Of a stretch of DNA of 43,307 nucleotides, positions 25,609 to 34,451 are shown in pieces. Source of the DNA: JBATTK01 sp049670505. GTDB lineage: Bacteria; Bacteroidota; Bacteroidia; Flavobacteriales; Flavobacteriaceae. Position 1 is the first letter of the stretch. Each line of letters starts with the position of its first letter. The stretch is taken from positions 1 to 43,307 of the forward strand of contig JBATTK010000094.1 in assembly GCA_049670505.1 (NCBI GenBank). The letters run 5' to 3'. A program made the translations under genes and the position numbers. Below the pieces are notes generated by a model. The model did not search any database. It was not told the origin of the DNA and was given only the letters and a program-made list of their open reading frames with translations.

Positions 25609-28278
25609 ATGAAAAGATGGTTTGCAATCCTTATGTTGATTGGTTGTTCCGCATCGGCCCAAGAACTGATCGAAGGGGGATTACAGGGCGATAAAACCCT
25701 TATTTTGACCCCTAATGGAATTTTAAAGGAAAACCCTTTAACATCTGAAGTTTTGGGGTATAAGGAAATGGACGGCGAACATTTTGATTTAAAGTTTGCC
25801 CCGGAACTGTCCCAAGAGATGACATGGATAGCTGCTTTTAATGTTCCCTATAAAAATGAAAACACTAATATCTTTTTTTACGATGGTTGGGTGGGTACCT
25901 CTAAAAGTATCCTTACCAATGCCCGTAGACGAAAATTCCCCAATGATATTACCGCAAAGGTAAAATCCAATGCATATCATATAGCCGTTCAGCGAGAATT
26001 TATGGTAGAAAATGAAACCTATATGTTATTGGTATCCCCCAAAAAACAAAAAGTAAGGGTGGAGCTTCCCAAGGAAATATTTAAGACCAATAGGCGATTG
26101 GAATATGATATGGAAGCTTGGGAGGCCAAGTTTGTTCATATCGCCATTCCTCCAAAGGAGCATACCGTACTCATGTGGGAAGAGGAGGTGAAAAGAGAAA
26201 TACTTCCCTTAAAGGAGCATTGGGAATTTCTCTTTGTTAAAGAATGCGAAAAAGGAGATGTGGCAGATTGGTTTAAGAACAATCCCTTTAATGGGGCAAA
26301 GGAAATAACAACGCAGGTACAGGTACCACATGTTTTTGACTACCCATCACATCACGACTTCCGAAATTATAAGGACACCTTGGATATTACAGAAATGTAT
26401 GCACGTGGTACAGGCTGGTACCATACATCCTTTTTAGGAGATGAAAGCTGGAAGGGAAAGCATGTTAAAGTGAATTTTCTCGGCGCGAACACCAGGGCGG
26501 ATGTATGGCTCAATGGGCAGTATCTGGGCAAGCACGAAAGCGGATATACCGGTTTTCATTACGGCATTACGGAATACCTGAAGTATGGTCGGGAAAATGA
26601 ACTCTTGGTACGGATAGATAATCGCTATAACAAAGATTACCTGCCCCATACTGCGGATTATAATGAGCAAGGAGGTTTATACCGGGAAGTAAACATAGAA
26701 ATTCACTCCAATGCTTTTGTAAAGGATGTATTTGTAAAAACACCCCAAGTTTCCCCTACCGAAGCACAGATCGATCTAGAGATTACCGTAAGGAATATGG
26801 GGAACAAGGATGTGGAATACAAGGTACTTACCAATATTGTAAATCCGTATAACGAAATTATGGCTTCTGCTTGGCAAGACGTTACTCTACCACAAAACGG
26901 AGAAAAAATAAGCTATACAAAAACCTTTGCGAATCTCAGAGACCCATTGTTATGGACTCCGGACAGTCCCCATCTATATAGAACGGTCATTAGTATCTTT
27001 GACGTCAATGGGGAGATGATCGACCAGCGTAGCGATACTTTTGGCATACGCTTTTTTGAGTTTCATAAGGACAAGGGTTTTTCCTTAAACGGGGAGCGGC
27101 TAAAATTGCGCGGGGTAAATATCCATCAGGATAATTTTAAGCAAGGTTGGGCCATGGACAGTGTTTCCCGTAAGCGGGATTATATGCTGATGAAACAGAT
27201 GGGAGTAAATTTTATCCGCTTGTCCCATTATCCGCATCATCCACATTCATTGCATTTGGCGGACTCTTTGGGAATGATGGTATGGGAAGAAATTCCCGTA
27301 GTAAACTCCGTGGGCAAAGCGGGATTTGTAAAAAATGTAGCGAAAATGACCGAGGAAATGGTACAACGGGACCGCAACCATCCTTCCATTATTTTATGGG
27401 GCGTGGGAAACGAGTATTATCGGGAATACCTCACGGATGAGGTAATAGATTGGTCTTTAAAATCTACCAAAGCGGCAATTTCCGCAGTAATGCAATACGA
27501 TACTACAAGGCCTACTGTTATGGCCCAAAACGATTTAAAGGATAGTAAGGCCATGTCCCTGGTAGATGTGCAAGGGCGCAATAAATATATTGGTTGGTAT
27601 ACCGGTGGTAGTGCCTATAGGGGGCTTACCGAACCCGAAGAGTTTTCCATTTCCATGGAGCACGACCGAAAAGAGCACCCGGAGTGGAACGTAATTGTTT
27701 CGGAATACGGAGCGGAAGGAAAATACGGATACCATGTACCACCACAGGATGCCGTTCGCTTTGATCATTCCGAAACCTATCAAATGCGTTTTCATAAAGC
27801 CTATTGGAACTTTATTGAGAAAACCGATTGGGTAGCAGGGAGTACGCTTTGGAATATGTTCGATTTTACCAGCTTTGCCAAGATCGGCAATATTCCGCAT
27901 ATCAACCAAAAAGGGATGATGACCTATGACCGAAAACCCAAATCCCTATTTTATTATTACAAAAGCCAATGGACAGATGAACCTATGGTCTATCTTGTAA
28001 GCCATACCTGGACGCACCGCACCGGAAACCTAAATGAAAAGCAGCCTATTGAGGTTTTCAGCAATTGCGCTACCGTAGAGCTCTATGTAAATGGAAACTC
28101 GGTGGGAAAGCTGGCAAATACCGAAACATGGCAGTGGAACGTAGCTTTAAAAGAAGGATACAACCATCTAAAAGCAGTGGCTACTAAAGATGGGCAGACC
28201 GTAGTCCATACATTAAAAATTCATTTTTCCAACACAAAAGAGCAATTCAAAAAAACGAAAGGGAGTGACTCCGATTAA
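25609..28278 (+). CDS. GH2-family glycosidase (beta-galactosidase/beta-glucuronidase type)
   Basis: An 889-residue exported enzyme, with a signal ending I-G-C-S-A-S-A-Q that could be cleaved by either signal peptidase I or II. Residues about 20-200 form an extra beta-rich N-terminal region not usual for GH2. The GH2 core follows: sugar-binding domain about 205-375 (G-T-G-W-Y-H and A-D-V-W-L-N-G-Q-Y-L-G-K-H), Ig-like domain about 385-490, then the TIM barrel with acid/base E602 (G-V-G-N-E-Y) and nucleophile E699 (V-S-E-Y-G-A-E), and a C-terminal Ig-like domain. In a pectin locus it could remove galactose side chains or glucuronic acid caps; the presence of a full glucuronate branch makes a beta-glucuronidase role worth testing. 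The first ATG, 25609, is used. Confidence 0.88.
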   Translation: MKRWFAILMLIGCSASAQELIEGGLQGDKTLILTPNGILKENPLTSEVLGYKEMDGEHFDLKFAPELSQEMTWIAAFNVPYKNENTNIFFYDGWVGTSKSILTNARRRKFPNDITAKVKSNAYHIAVQREFMVENETYMLLVSPKKQKVRVELPKEIFKTNRRLEYDMEAWEAKFVHIAIPPKEHTVLMWEEEVKREILPLKEHWEFLFVKECEKGDVADWFKNNPFNGAKEITTQVQVPHVFDYPSHHDFRNYKDTLDITEMYARGTGWYHTSFLGDESWKGKHVKVNFLGANTRADVWLNGQYLGKHESGYTGFHYGITEYLKYGRENELLVRIDNRYNKDYLPHTADYNEQGGLYREVNIEIHSNAFVKDVFVKTPQVSPTEAQIDLEITVRNMGNKDVEYKVLTNIVNPYNEIMASAWQDVTLPQNGEKISYTKTFANLRDPLLWTPDSPHLYRTVISIFDVNGEMIDQRSDTFGIRFFEFHKDKGFSLNGERLKLRGVNIHQDNFKQGWAMDSVSRKRDYMLMKQMGVNFIRLSHYPHHPHSLHLADSLGMMVWEEIPVVNSVGKAGFVKNVAKMTEEMVQRDRNHPSIILWGVGNEYYREYLTDEVIDWSLKSTKAAISAVMQYDTTRPTVMAQNDLKDSKAMSLVDVQGRNKYIGWYTGGSAYRGLTEPEEFSISMEHDRKEHPEWNVIVSEYGAEGKYGYHVPPQDAVRFDHSETYQMRFHKAYWNFIEKTDWVAGSTLWNMFDFTSFAKIGNIPHINQKGMMTYDRKPKSLFYYYKSQWTDEPMVYLVSHTWTHRTGNLNEKQPIEVFSNCATVELYVNGNSVGKLANTETWQWNVALKEGYNHLKAVATKDGQTVVHTLKIHFSNTKEQFKKTKGSDSD

Positions 28279-28293
28279 TCAAAATTAAGAATT

Positions 28294-29505
28294 ATGAACA
28301 GAAAACAGTTTTTACGAGGAAGTTTGATGGGAGCCGCAGGCTTGGGCGCTTTCGGGACCGGAAAAGTTTTTGCAAACGAGAACAGCGTTGATCAAACGGT
28401 AACGGACGTAAAAATAAAGGATATCAAAACCTACATCCATAAAAAGGCACTTTTTGTTAAGATTGAAACGGATGCCGGTATCAGTGGTTGGGGAGAAGGG
28501 GATCATGATAATACCGCGGTAGTGGCCAAAGCCATCCATAAAATTGGAAAGCCTATTGTTTTGAATCAAGATCCTTTTGAAAGTGAGTACCTATGGCACC
28601 AAATTTTATACAAAGGGGAAGATTTGGGATTATCCGGACTTTCCACAGGTGCTTTGGCCGGAATCGACAATGCACTTTGGGACCTCAAAGGAAAACTTTT
28701 GGGCGTACCCACCTATAAACTTCTTGGGGGCTGTAATGTAGAAAAGATAAAAGTGTACGGCAGTTTTGGTATCGGGGAAGGGAAAAAGAGAAAAACTCCG
28801 GCACAAGCTGCCGAAATAGCCTCCGATTTTGTAGCTAGGGGATATGATACGGTAAAACTTAGAATGCAACTCAGGGTATTGAACAGAAATCCCGATCCCG
28901 ATTTCACCGAGGAATATGTAAAAGCGGTGCGAAACGCCGTAGGGGATAATATTCATCTTTTTGTAGACTTTAACAATGGGTATACACCTGGTAAGGCGGT
29001 AGACCTTATCAAAAGACTCCGCGAAAAGTATAATGTGGTTTTAGTAGAAGAACCGGTACATTATCATGATTATGACGGATTGCGACAATGTGTGGAAGCC
29101 AGTTCCGTCCGAATTGCCGCGGGAGAACATGAATTTAACCGATGGGATTTTAAGGATTTGATTACCAGAGGTATGGCCGATGTGGTCAACTTGGATGTCA
29201 TCAAAGGCGGCGGTATTAGTGAAATGAAAAAAGCATCGGTTTTGGCCCAGACCTTTGAACGGGAAGTTATGTTTCATAATGCACGCCCTACATTGGCAAC
29301 GGCAGCTACCCTACAATTGGTTTCCACTATTTTTAATCCCGCGCGTATCCAGGAATGGGGAGGTGAACGTAGGGAAATGGGATTATGGCCGCTATTTGAG
29401 AACAGATTTACATTCAAGGACGGTTACATTTTTGTGCCTAAAACCTCGGGCGTGGGATTGGAAGTCAATGAAAAGGAGATGGAAAAGCTTTTGGTAAAAG
29501 ACTAA
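28294..29505 (+). CDS. Enolase-superfamily sugar-acid dehydratase with export signal
   Basis: A 403-residue member of the mandelate racemase/muconate lactonising enzyme family, near D-galactonate dehydratase-type proteins. Residues 1-29 (N-R-K-Q-F-L-R-G-S-L-M-G-A-A-G-L-G-A-F) look like a signal of the kind put on exported Bacteroidota enzymes; only R-K, not a twin arginine. The capping domain comes first, then the barrel with metal ligands D225 (L-F-V-D-F-N), E252 (V-E-E-P) and E278 (A-A-G-E-H-E), a K-L-R motif near 190 and catalytic-type H328 (M-F-H-N-A-R-P). The exact acid sugar cannot be read. Export is odd, because this reaction normally happens in the cytoplasm. Confidence 0.87.
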   Translation: MNRKQFLRGSLMGAAGLGAFGTGKVFANENSVDQTVTDVKIKDIKTYIHKKALFVKIETDAGISGWGEGDHDNTAVVAKAIHKIGKPIVLNQDPFESEYLWHQILYKGEDLGLSGLSTGALAGIDNALWDLKGKLLGVPTYKLLGGCNVEKIKVYGSFGIGEGKKRKTPAQAAEIASDFVARGYDTVKLRMQLRVLNRNPDPDFTEEYVKAVRNAVGDNIHLFVDFNNGYTPGKAVDLIKRLREKYNVVLVEEPVHYHDYDGLRQCVEASSVRIAAGEHEFNRWDFKDLITRGMADVVNLDVIKGGGISEMKKASVLAQTFEREVMFHNARPTLATAATLQLVSTIFNPARIQEWGGERREMGLWPLFENRFTFKDGYIFVPKTSGVGLEVNEKEMEKLLVKD

Positions 29506-29556
29506 GGGTTGTAGCGAATCCTCTTTTGCATAGTTTCAATCTCCTAAAAAACAATA

Positions 29557-31047
29557 ATGGACCAAAGAAAATTTAAACTATTTGGCCTTGTCCTTGGGCC
29601 ATTGCTTTTTGTTTATATCCTACTCTTCTTTCAGGCCGAAGGTTTATCAAAAGAAGCAAAAGCTGTATTGGCCTCAACCGTTTGGATCGCTATTTGGTGG
29701 ATGCTAGAGGTTGTTCCTATCGCCGTAACGGCATTATTACCTATAGTCTTGTTCCCTCTGACCGGAGCATTGGAGCTACAGACTACCACGGCAAGTTATG
29801 GGCATAAATATGTCTTTCTTTTTATCGGGGGCTTTATTTTGGCCATCGCCATTGAAAAATGGAACCTTCATAAAAGAATAGCGCTCAACATCATTAATTT
29901 GATCGGTACCAGCGTAAATCGTATTATTTTAGGGTTTATGGCGGCAACGGCCTTTCTGTCCATGTGGATATCCAACACGGCTACGGCAGTGATGATGCTG
30001 CCTATAGGTATGGCCATTGTTGTTCAGCTAAAGGATAATCCGGATACCCCTGAAAACGAAACACGGATTTTTGGAAAGGCCCTAATGTTGGCTATTGGAT
30101 ATGCCGCATCCATTGGGGGAGTAGCTACGCTTATCGGTACTCCCCCCAATCTGGTTTTGAGCGGCATCCTCTCCGAAACCTATGGGATAGAATTGTCGTT
30201 TATGGAATGGATGAAGTTTGGATTGCCCATTTCGATGCTGTTGCTTGTTATCTGTTGGCTTTACCTAACACGTTTCGCCTTTAGGTTCGAACAAAAAAGC
30301 TTTCCGGGAGGCAAGGCGGAAATTAAAAGGTTACTCAAAGAACTCGGTAGCATCACCTATGAAGAACGCTCTGTATTGATCGTATTTACCCTTACCGCTT
30401 TTTGCTGGATGTTTCGCAGCTATCTATTAAAGCCTTTTATTCCTGCTATAGACGATAGTATTATCGCGATGTTCTTTGCTATTATCCTTTTCATACTTCC
30501 GGCCAAACAAAAAAAGAATGGAAAGATCTTAAATTGGGAGGAGGCCGTAAGACTACCTTGGGGAATCTTATTGCTTTACGGGGGCGGACTCTCTTTAGCA
30601 GCAGGTTTTTCGCAAACAGGTCTCGCGGAATGGATCGGAGGTCAATTGACCTCTATTGAAGGAATTTCATTGATTTTATTGGTTTTGATTTTAGTAGCTG
30701 TAGTGAATTTTTTAACCGAGATTACTTCCAATTTGGCAACAATTTCCATGTTATTACCAGTAATTGTGCCGGTTGCCCTTATCTTTAATACCCATCCATA
30801 TGTGCTCATGGTAAGCGTAACGGTATCCGCTTCCTGTGCTTTTATGCTTCCCGTGGCAACACCACCGAACGCCATTGTTTTTGGATCGGGGTATTTACGG
30901 ATCCCGGATATGGTGCGAACAGGTATTTGGATGAATCTTATTTCCATCATATTGATTACCTTCATTACCTATTTTATATTGCCGATCGTTTGGGATTTTA
31001 ACCTGAACGTTTTTCCGGAAGAACTTAAAACAACCCTAACAAAATAA
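29557..31047 (+). CDS. DASS/SLC13-family anion:sodium symporter
   Basis: Inner-membrane secondary transporter of 496 residues with about 11-12 hydrophobic segments. The family's two sodium-site motifs are present: S-N-T-A-T-A-V-M-M-L-P (about 140-150) and the matching T-S-N-L-A-T-I-S-M-L-L-P-V (about 390-402), together with the P-V-A-T-P-P-N-A-I-V-F-G-S-G signature near 425-438 and G-T-P-P-N-L-V-L near 195. Known members move di- and tricarboxylates or sulfate. In this operon the load is probably a sugar acid made outside the cytoplasm, such as the product or substrate of the dehydratase encoded 51 bp upstream, but that is inference. Confidence 0.92.
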   Translation: MDQRKFKLFGLVLGPLLFVYILLFFQAEGLSKEAKAVLASTVWIAIWWMLEVVPIAVTALLPIVLFPLTGALELQTTTASYGHKYVFLFIGGFILAIAIEKWNLHKRIALNIINLIGTSVNRIILGFMAATAFLSMWISNTATAVMMLPIGMAIVVQLKDNPDTPENETRIFGKALMLAIGYAASIGGVATLIGTPPNLVLSGILSETYGIELSFMEWMKFGLPISMLLLVICWLYLTRFAFRFEQKSFPGGKAEIKRLLKELGSITYEERSVLIVFTLTAFCWMFRSYLLKPFIPAIDDSIIAMFFAIILFILPAKQKKNGKILNWEEAVRLPWGILLLYGGGLSLAAGFSQTGLAEWIGGQLTSIEGISLILLVLILVAVVNFLTEITSNLATISMLLPVIVPVALIFNTHPYVLMVSVTVSASCAFMLPVATPPNAIVFGSGYLRIPDMVRTGIWMNLISIILITFITYFILPIVWDFNLNVFPEELKTTLTK

Positions 31048-31052
31048 ACGCA

Positions 31053-32381
31053 ATGGTTTCTGGAATACCCCTTTTATTTGTTATTCTGGCAGCAATTTTG
31101 TTGGTAGTTTTCTTAACCGCTAGATTAAAATTCCATCCTTTTTTGGCATTGGTAATCGCTTGTTTTTTCTTGGGTATTGCGACCCGAATGCCCTTATCCA
31201 AAATAGTTGTCGCAATGGGGGAAGGTTTCGGGGGGTTAATGCAGAGCATTGGGATGATCGTTATCTTCGGAAGCGTTATAGGTGTTTTTTTGGAGCGTTC
31301 CGGGGGAGCGTTGCAAATAGCACGGACCATCATTAAGCTTTCCAGTGAAAAACGGACACTTTCCGCTATTTCATTGATAGGTGCTGTAGTTAGTGTTCCC
31401 GTATTCTGTGATAGTGGTTTTATCCTACTTTCCGGATTGTCCGATACCTTGAGTAAGCTTTCCAAACAAAATAAAGCAGGGCTAAGTTTGGCTTTGGCTA
31501 CAGGCTTATACACAACACATACATTGATTCCACCCACCCCCGGTCCCATAGCGGCGGCAGGTAATATTGGCGCCTCCGAATATTTGGGGACCATTATTTT
31601 GTTAGGTATCGGGATAAGCGTTCCAATACTATTGTTATCCCAATTTTTCTCCAAAAGATTAGGGAAGAACATCATTGCCGAAGCGGTGGTCGTCAAAGAA
31701 GAGACATTGGAAAATCTCCCCGGTATTTTCAATGCATTATTGCCGTTGCTATTGCCCATTGTACTCATTGCAATGGGAACGATACTAAAATTCGTCGGAG
31801 TAGAAATCCCTTGGGTAGCTTTTATCAGTAACCCTTTGGTCTCCATTTTTATCGGCGCCATTATGGCTATGTTTCTGCTTAAACCCAAGGAAAATGAGAA
31901 GTATCAGGATTGGTTTGTGGAAGCCATCAAAGTAGCAGGTCCTATCTTGATTATTACCGCTGCAGGCGGTGCCTTTGGAAGCGTTTTAAAAGCAACGTCA
32001 CTCTCGGGTTTCGTAGGGCAATGGATCGGTAACGGCAGTGCTTCCTCTTTTACGGTCTTACTGATTATTTTTGCAATTGCCGCGGTGCTAAAAACTGCCC
32101 AAGGTTCCTCCACCGGCGCTATGGTAATCACTTCTTCATTGTTGGCCCCGTTAATTCCGACATTGGGTTGGACGACACCTTTGCAGTTTGCATTGGCCGT
32201 AATGGCCATAGGTGGCGGTGCCATGATGGTTTCCCATTACAACGATAGTTATTTTTGGGTCGTTTCGCAGTTTAGCGGTATGACGGCAAAGGATACTAAC
32301 AAGTCATTTTCCCTACTGACCATAATTCAGGGCGTAAGTGTATTGTTTCTGGTCTTATTGATATGGTCGATCGCTATCTAG
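31053..32381 (+). CDS. GntP-family gluconate/sugar-acid permease
   Basis: Inner-membrane permease of 442 residues and about 12 hydrophobic segments, in the gluconate:proton symporter family (start P-L-L-F-V-I-L-A-A-I-L-L-V-V-F-L, then F-H-P-F-L-A-L-V, G-F-G-G-L-M-Q-S-I-G and H-T-L-I-P-P-T-P-G-P). Family members import gluconate and related aldonates and uronates. It is the last gene of the plus-strand operon, 5 bp after the DASS transporter, and converges on uxuA with 16 bp between stop codons. Having a second symporter beside DASS suggests that the two carry different acids. Confidence 0.93.
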   Translation: MVSGIPLLFVILAAILLVVFLTARLKFHPFLALVIACFFLGIATRMPLSKIVVAMGEGFGGLMQSIGMIVIFGSVIGVFLERSGGALQIARTIIKLSSEKRTLSAISLIGAVVSVPVFCDSGFILLSGLSDTLSKLSKQNKAGLSLALATGLYTTHTLIPPTPGPIAAAGNIGASEYLGTIILLGIGISVPILLLSQFFSKRLGKNIIAEAVVVKEETLENLPGIFNALLPLLLPIVLIAMGTILKFVGVEIPWVAFISNPLVSIFIGAIMAMFLLKPKENEKYQDWFVEAIKVAGPILIITAAGGAFGSVLKATSLSGFVGQWIGNGSASSFTVLLIIFAIAAVLKTAQGSSTGAMVITSSLLAPLIPTLGWTTPLQFALAVMAIGGGAMMVSHYNDSYFWVVSQFSGMTAKDTNKSFSLLTIIQGVSVLFLVLLIWSIAI

Positions 32382-32400
32382 GGCATATGAACAAGCCCTA
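32379..32400. terminator. Small hairpin joining two convergent stop codons
   Basis: TAGGGC at 32379-32384 pairs with GCCCTA at 32395-32400 across a ten-base loop. The outer three bases are the stop codons of the GntP gene and of uxuA. There is no T-tract on either side, so if it ends transcription it does so weakly. Confidence 0.3.
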
Positions 32401-33570
32401 ATAAAAGGTCCACTTTGCGATGCCAAGCTCTAATCCCCGTAGTTCCGCCAAACCCTTTAGTCTACCGATTCCCGTATAACCGGGATTGGCCGTTTTGTGC
32501 AAATCGCCCAGCATCTGATGTCCATGATCTGGACGCATAGGCAATGATTTTTCTTTTCTTTGTTGAAGGTCAAAAAGTTCTTTCATCACCTCGAACATGG
32601 GAACATCCCCTTCCAAATGGTTTGCTTCATGAAAATTTCCTTCGGAATCACGTGCGGTGCTTCTCAAATGGACAAAATGGATATGTTCCCCAAAATCCTT
32701 CACCATTTTTGGAAGGTCGTTGTCCGACCGCACCCCAAATGAACCCGTACAAAAAGTAATGCCATTGCTAGGACTTGGCGTTTCGGAGATTATCCGCTTC
32801 ATATCCAAAGCGGTACTTACCACCCTTGGTAAGCCAAAAAGCGGAAAGGGGGGGTCATCTGGATGAATGGCCATGAGCACATTATTTTTTTCGGCGACCG
32901 GAATAATTTCATTTAGGAAAAGTCTCAAATTATTGGCCAGTTTTTGGGAATCTATTCCCTTATAAGTGTCCAATACTTTTTGAAATTGTGCTACCGAGTA
33001 CCCTTCTTCAGAACCGGGAAGGCCTGCAATAATGGTTTGAATAAGTTTCTTTTTTCCTTTTTCGGAAAGTCGATCAAAATACACTTTTCCTTTTTCAAGT
33101 TCTGTATCGGTATAATCGTTCTGGGCATCTGGTCGTTGCAGGATGAAGCGATCAAAGGCGACCAAAGCCTGTTTTTCAAACCTTAGTGCCCTGGAACCGT
33201 TGGGCAGCTCGTAGGCTAAGTCCGTACGGGTCCAATCCAACACGGGCATAAAATTATAGCAAATGGTATGTATGCCCTCTAAAGCCAGATTTCGTAAGGT
33301 AGATTTGTAGTTCGCTATATATTCCTGAAAGTCTCCACTTCTTATTTTTATTTCTTCATGAACGGGGACACTTTCTACCACCGACCATACTAAACCTGCT
33401 TCCTCAATGATTTTTTTTCGCTTTTGAATTTCATCTATGGGCCATAGTTCCCCATTTGGAATATGGTGTAGCGCGGTGACAATTCCTGTTGCACCCGCCT
33501 GACGAATATCGGACAGGCTAACCGGGTCATCGGGACCGTACCATCGCATAGTTTGTTCTAGTAATCTCAT
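32398..33570 (-). CDS. uxuA: Mannonate dehydratase
   Basis: Dehydrates D-mannonate to 2-keto-3-deoxygluconate (KDG) in the cytoplasm, the last step of the glucuronate branch. At 390 residues it has normal UxuA length. Family landmarks: M-R-W-Y-G-P-D-D-P-V-S-L at the start, G-I-V-T-A-L-H-H-I-P-N-G, Y-N-F-M-P-V-L-D-W-T-R-T-D, M-A-I-H-P-D-D-P-P, and C-T-G-S-F-G-V, H-F-V-H-L-R and R-P-D-H-G-H-Q-M towards the end; the His/Cys residues in these bind the metal. It is third in the minus-strand uxaA-SDR-uxuA operon, 12 bp after the SDR gene. Confidence 0.95.
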   Translation of the reverse strand: MRLLEQTMRWYGPDDPVSLSDIRQAGATGIVTALHHIPNGELWPIDEIQKRKKIIEEAGLVWSVVESVPVHEEIKIRSGDFQEYIANYKSTLRNLALEGIHTICYNFMPVLDWTRTDLAYELPNGSRALRFEKQALVAFDRFILQRPDAQNDYTDTELEKGKVYFDRLSEKGKKKLIQTIIAGLPGSEEGYSVAQFQKVLDTYKGIDSQKLANNLRLFLNEIIPVAEKNNVLMAIHPDDPPFPLFGLPRVVSTALDMKRIISETPSPSNGITFCTGSFGVRSDNDLPKMVKDFGEHIHFVHLRSTARDSEGNFHEANHLEGDVPMFEVMKELFDLQQRKEKSLPMRPDHGHQMLGDLHKTANPGYTGIGRLKGLAELRGLELGIAKWTFY

Positions 33571-33582
33571 CGTATAATTGAA

Positions 33583-34398
33583 TTAAACCCCGGAATAAGC
33601 TCCAAACCCACCGTCGACACTAATGATAGTACCGGTCACAAACTTGGAAGCGTCACTACAGAGCCAATGTACGGCCCCGAACAACTCTTCCGGATTACCA
33701 AATCGTCCCATAGGCGTGTTGGAAACTATTTGATCTCCGCGTTGGGTCAAACTTTTATCTTCATTGGTCAATAATTTCTCGTTTTGAACAGTAAGGAAAA
33801 ACCCTGGAGCTACAGCATTTACCCGCATGCCTTCGCCATATTTCTGGGCAAATTCCACAGCCAGCCATTTGGTCAGGTTATCTATCGCCGCTTTGGACGA
33901 GGAATACCCCATCACCCTTGTTAAGGGCCTTTCGGCGGACATGCTCGAAATATTAATGATGCTTCCCTTATTTTCTTTTAAAAATAAGGGCAATAACAAT
34001 TTAATAGGTAAATAGGTGCCAATATAGTTCAGTTCAATGATTTTTCGCAACGCATCGGTATCACTGTCCAGCAACGTCTGATCTGGTGTTACCACGGCCC
34101 CCGGCATATTTCCACCGGCAGCGTTGATGAGTGCATCTACCCTTCCGAATGTTGTGTTGATCTCATCGTATACCCTTTGTAGATCGTCTTCCACGGTCAC
34201 ATCGGCCTTTATAGCCATTGCTTTACCATTAGCGGCGTTGATCTCATCCGCCAATTTCTGGGCTACTTCAAATTTTCTGCCTATCAAGACAAGCTGGGCA
34301 CCCTGGGTAGCTAAGTATTTTCCGATAGCGGAACCTAAAACCCCCGTACCTCCCGTGATAACAATAATTTTATCTTTAATATCGAATAGATTGGACAT
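33583..34398 (-). CDS. SDR oxidoreductase, probable fructuronate reductase (D-mannonate oxidoreductase)
   Basis: A 271-residue short-chain dehydrogenase. The cofactor motif T-G-G-T-G-V-L-G-S-A-I-G starts near residue 15, N-A-A-G-G-N follows near 90, and the catalytic pair is Y165-S-S-S-K169. ATG 34398 gives the normal SDR start; an upstream in-frame extension would overlap uxaA. It lies between uxaA and uxuA, and uxuA directly follows, so the most likely reaction is D-fructuronate to D-mannonate. This would replace the unrelated polyol-dehydrogenase-type UxuB of enterobacteria. A role with 2-keto-3-deoxy sugar acids (KduD-like) is the main alternative. Confidence 0.87.
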   Translation of the reverse strand: MSNLFDIKDKIIVITGGTGVLGSAIGKYLATQGAQLVLIGRKFEVAQKLADEINAANGKAMAIKADVTVEDDLQRVYDEINTTFGRVDALINAAGGNMPGAVVTPDQTLLDSDTDALRKIIELNYIGTYLPIKLLLPLFLKENKGSIINISSMSAERPLTRVMGYSSSKAAIDNLTKWLAVEFAQKYGEGMRVNAVAPGFFLTVQNEKLLTNEDKSLTQRGDQIVSNTPMGRFGNPEELFGAVHWLCSDASKFVTGTIISVDGGFGAYSGV

Positions 34399-34451
34399 TG
34401 CTATATGATTTATTGATTGCTCCCTTTGTTTCATTTTGCTAATATCGTACT

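Noticed and set aside
28294..28380. Tat (twin-arginine) signal on the enolase-superfamily protein
   Set aside because: Only Arg-Lys is present before the hydrophobic stretch, so I call it a general export-like signal and not a proven Tat signal.
31025..31888. Long minus-strand open frame opposite the GntP gene
   Set aside because: It is antisense to a clear membrane transporter. Its low-complexity Ile/Pro/Lys-rich product is what the reverse of hydrophobic codons gives.
17039..32381. A classical SusCD locus for pectin
   Set aside because: No SusD-like protein is encoded in this operon; the second gene has a beta-helix pattern and none of the SusD helical or C-terminal features.
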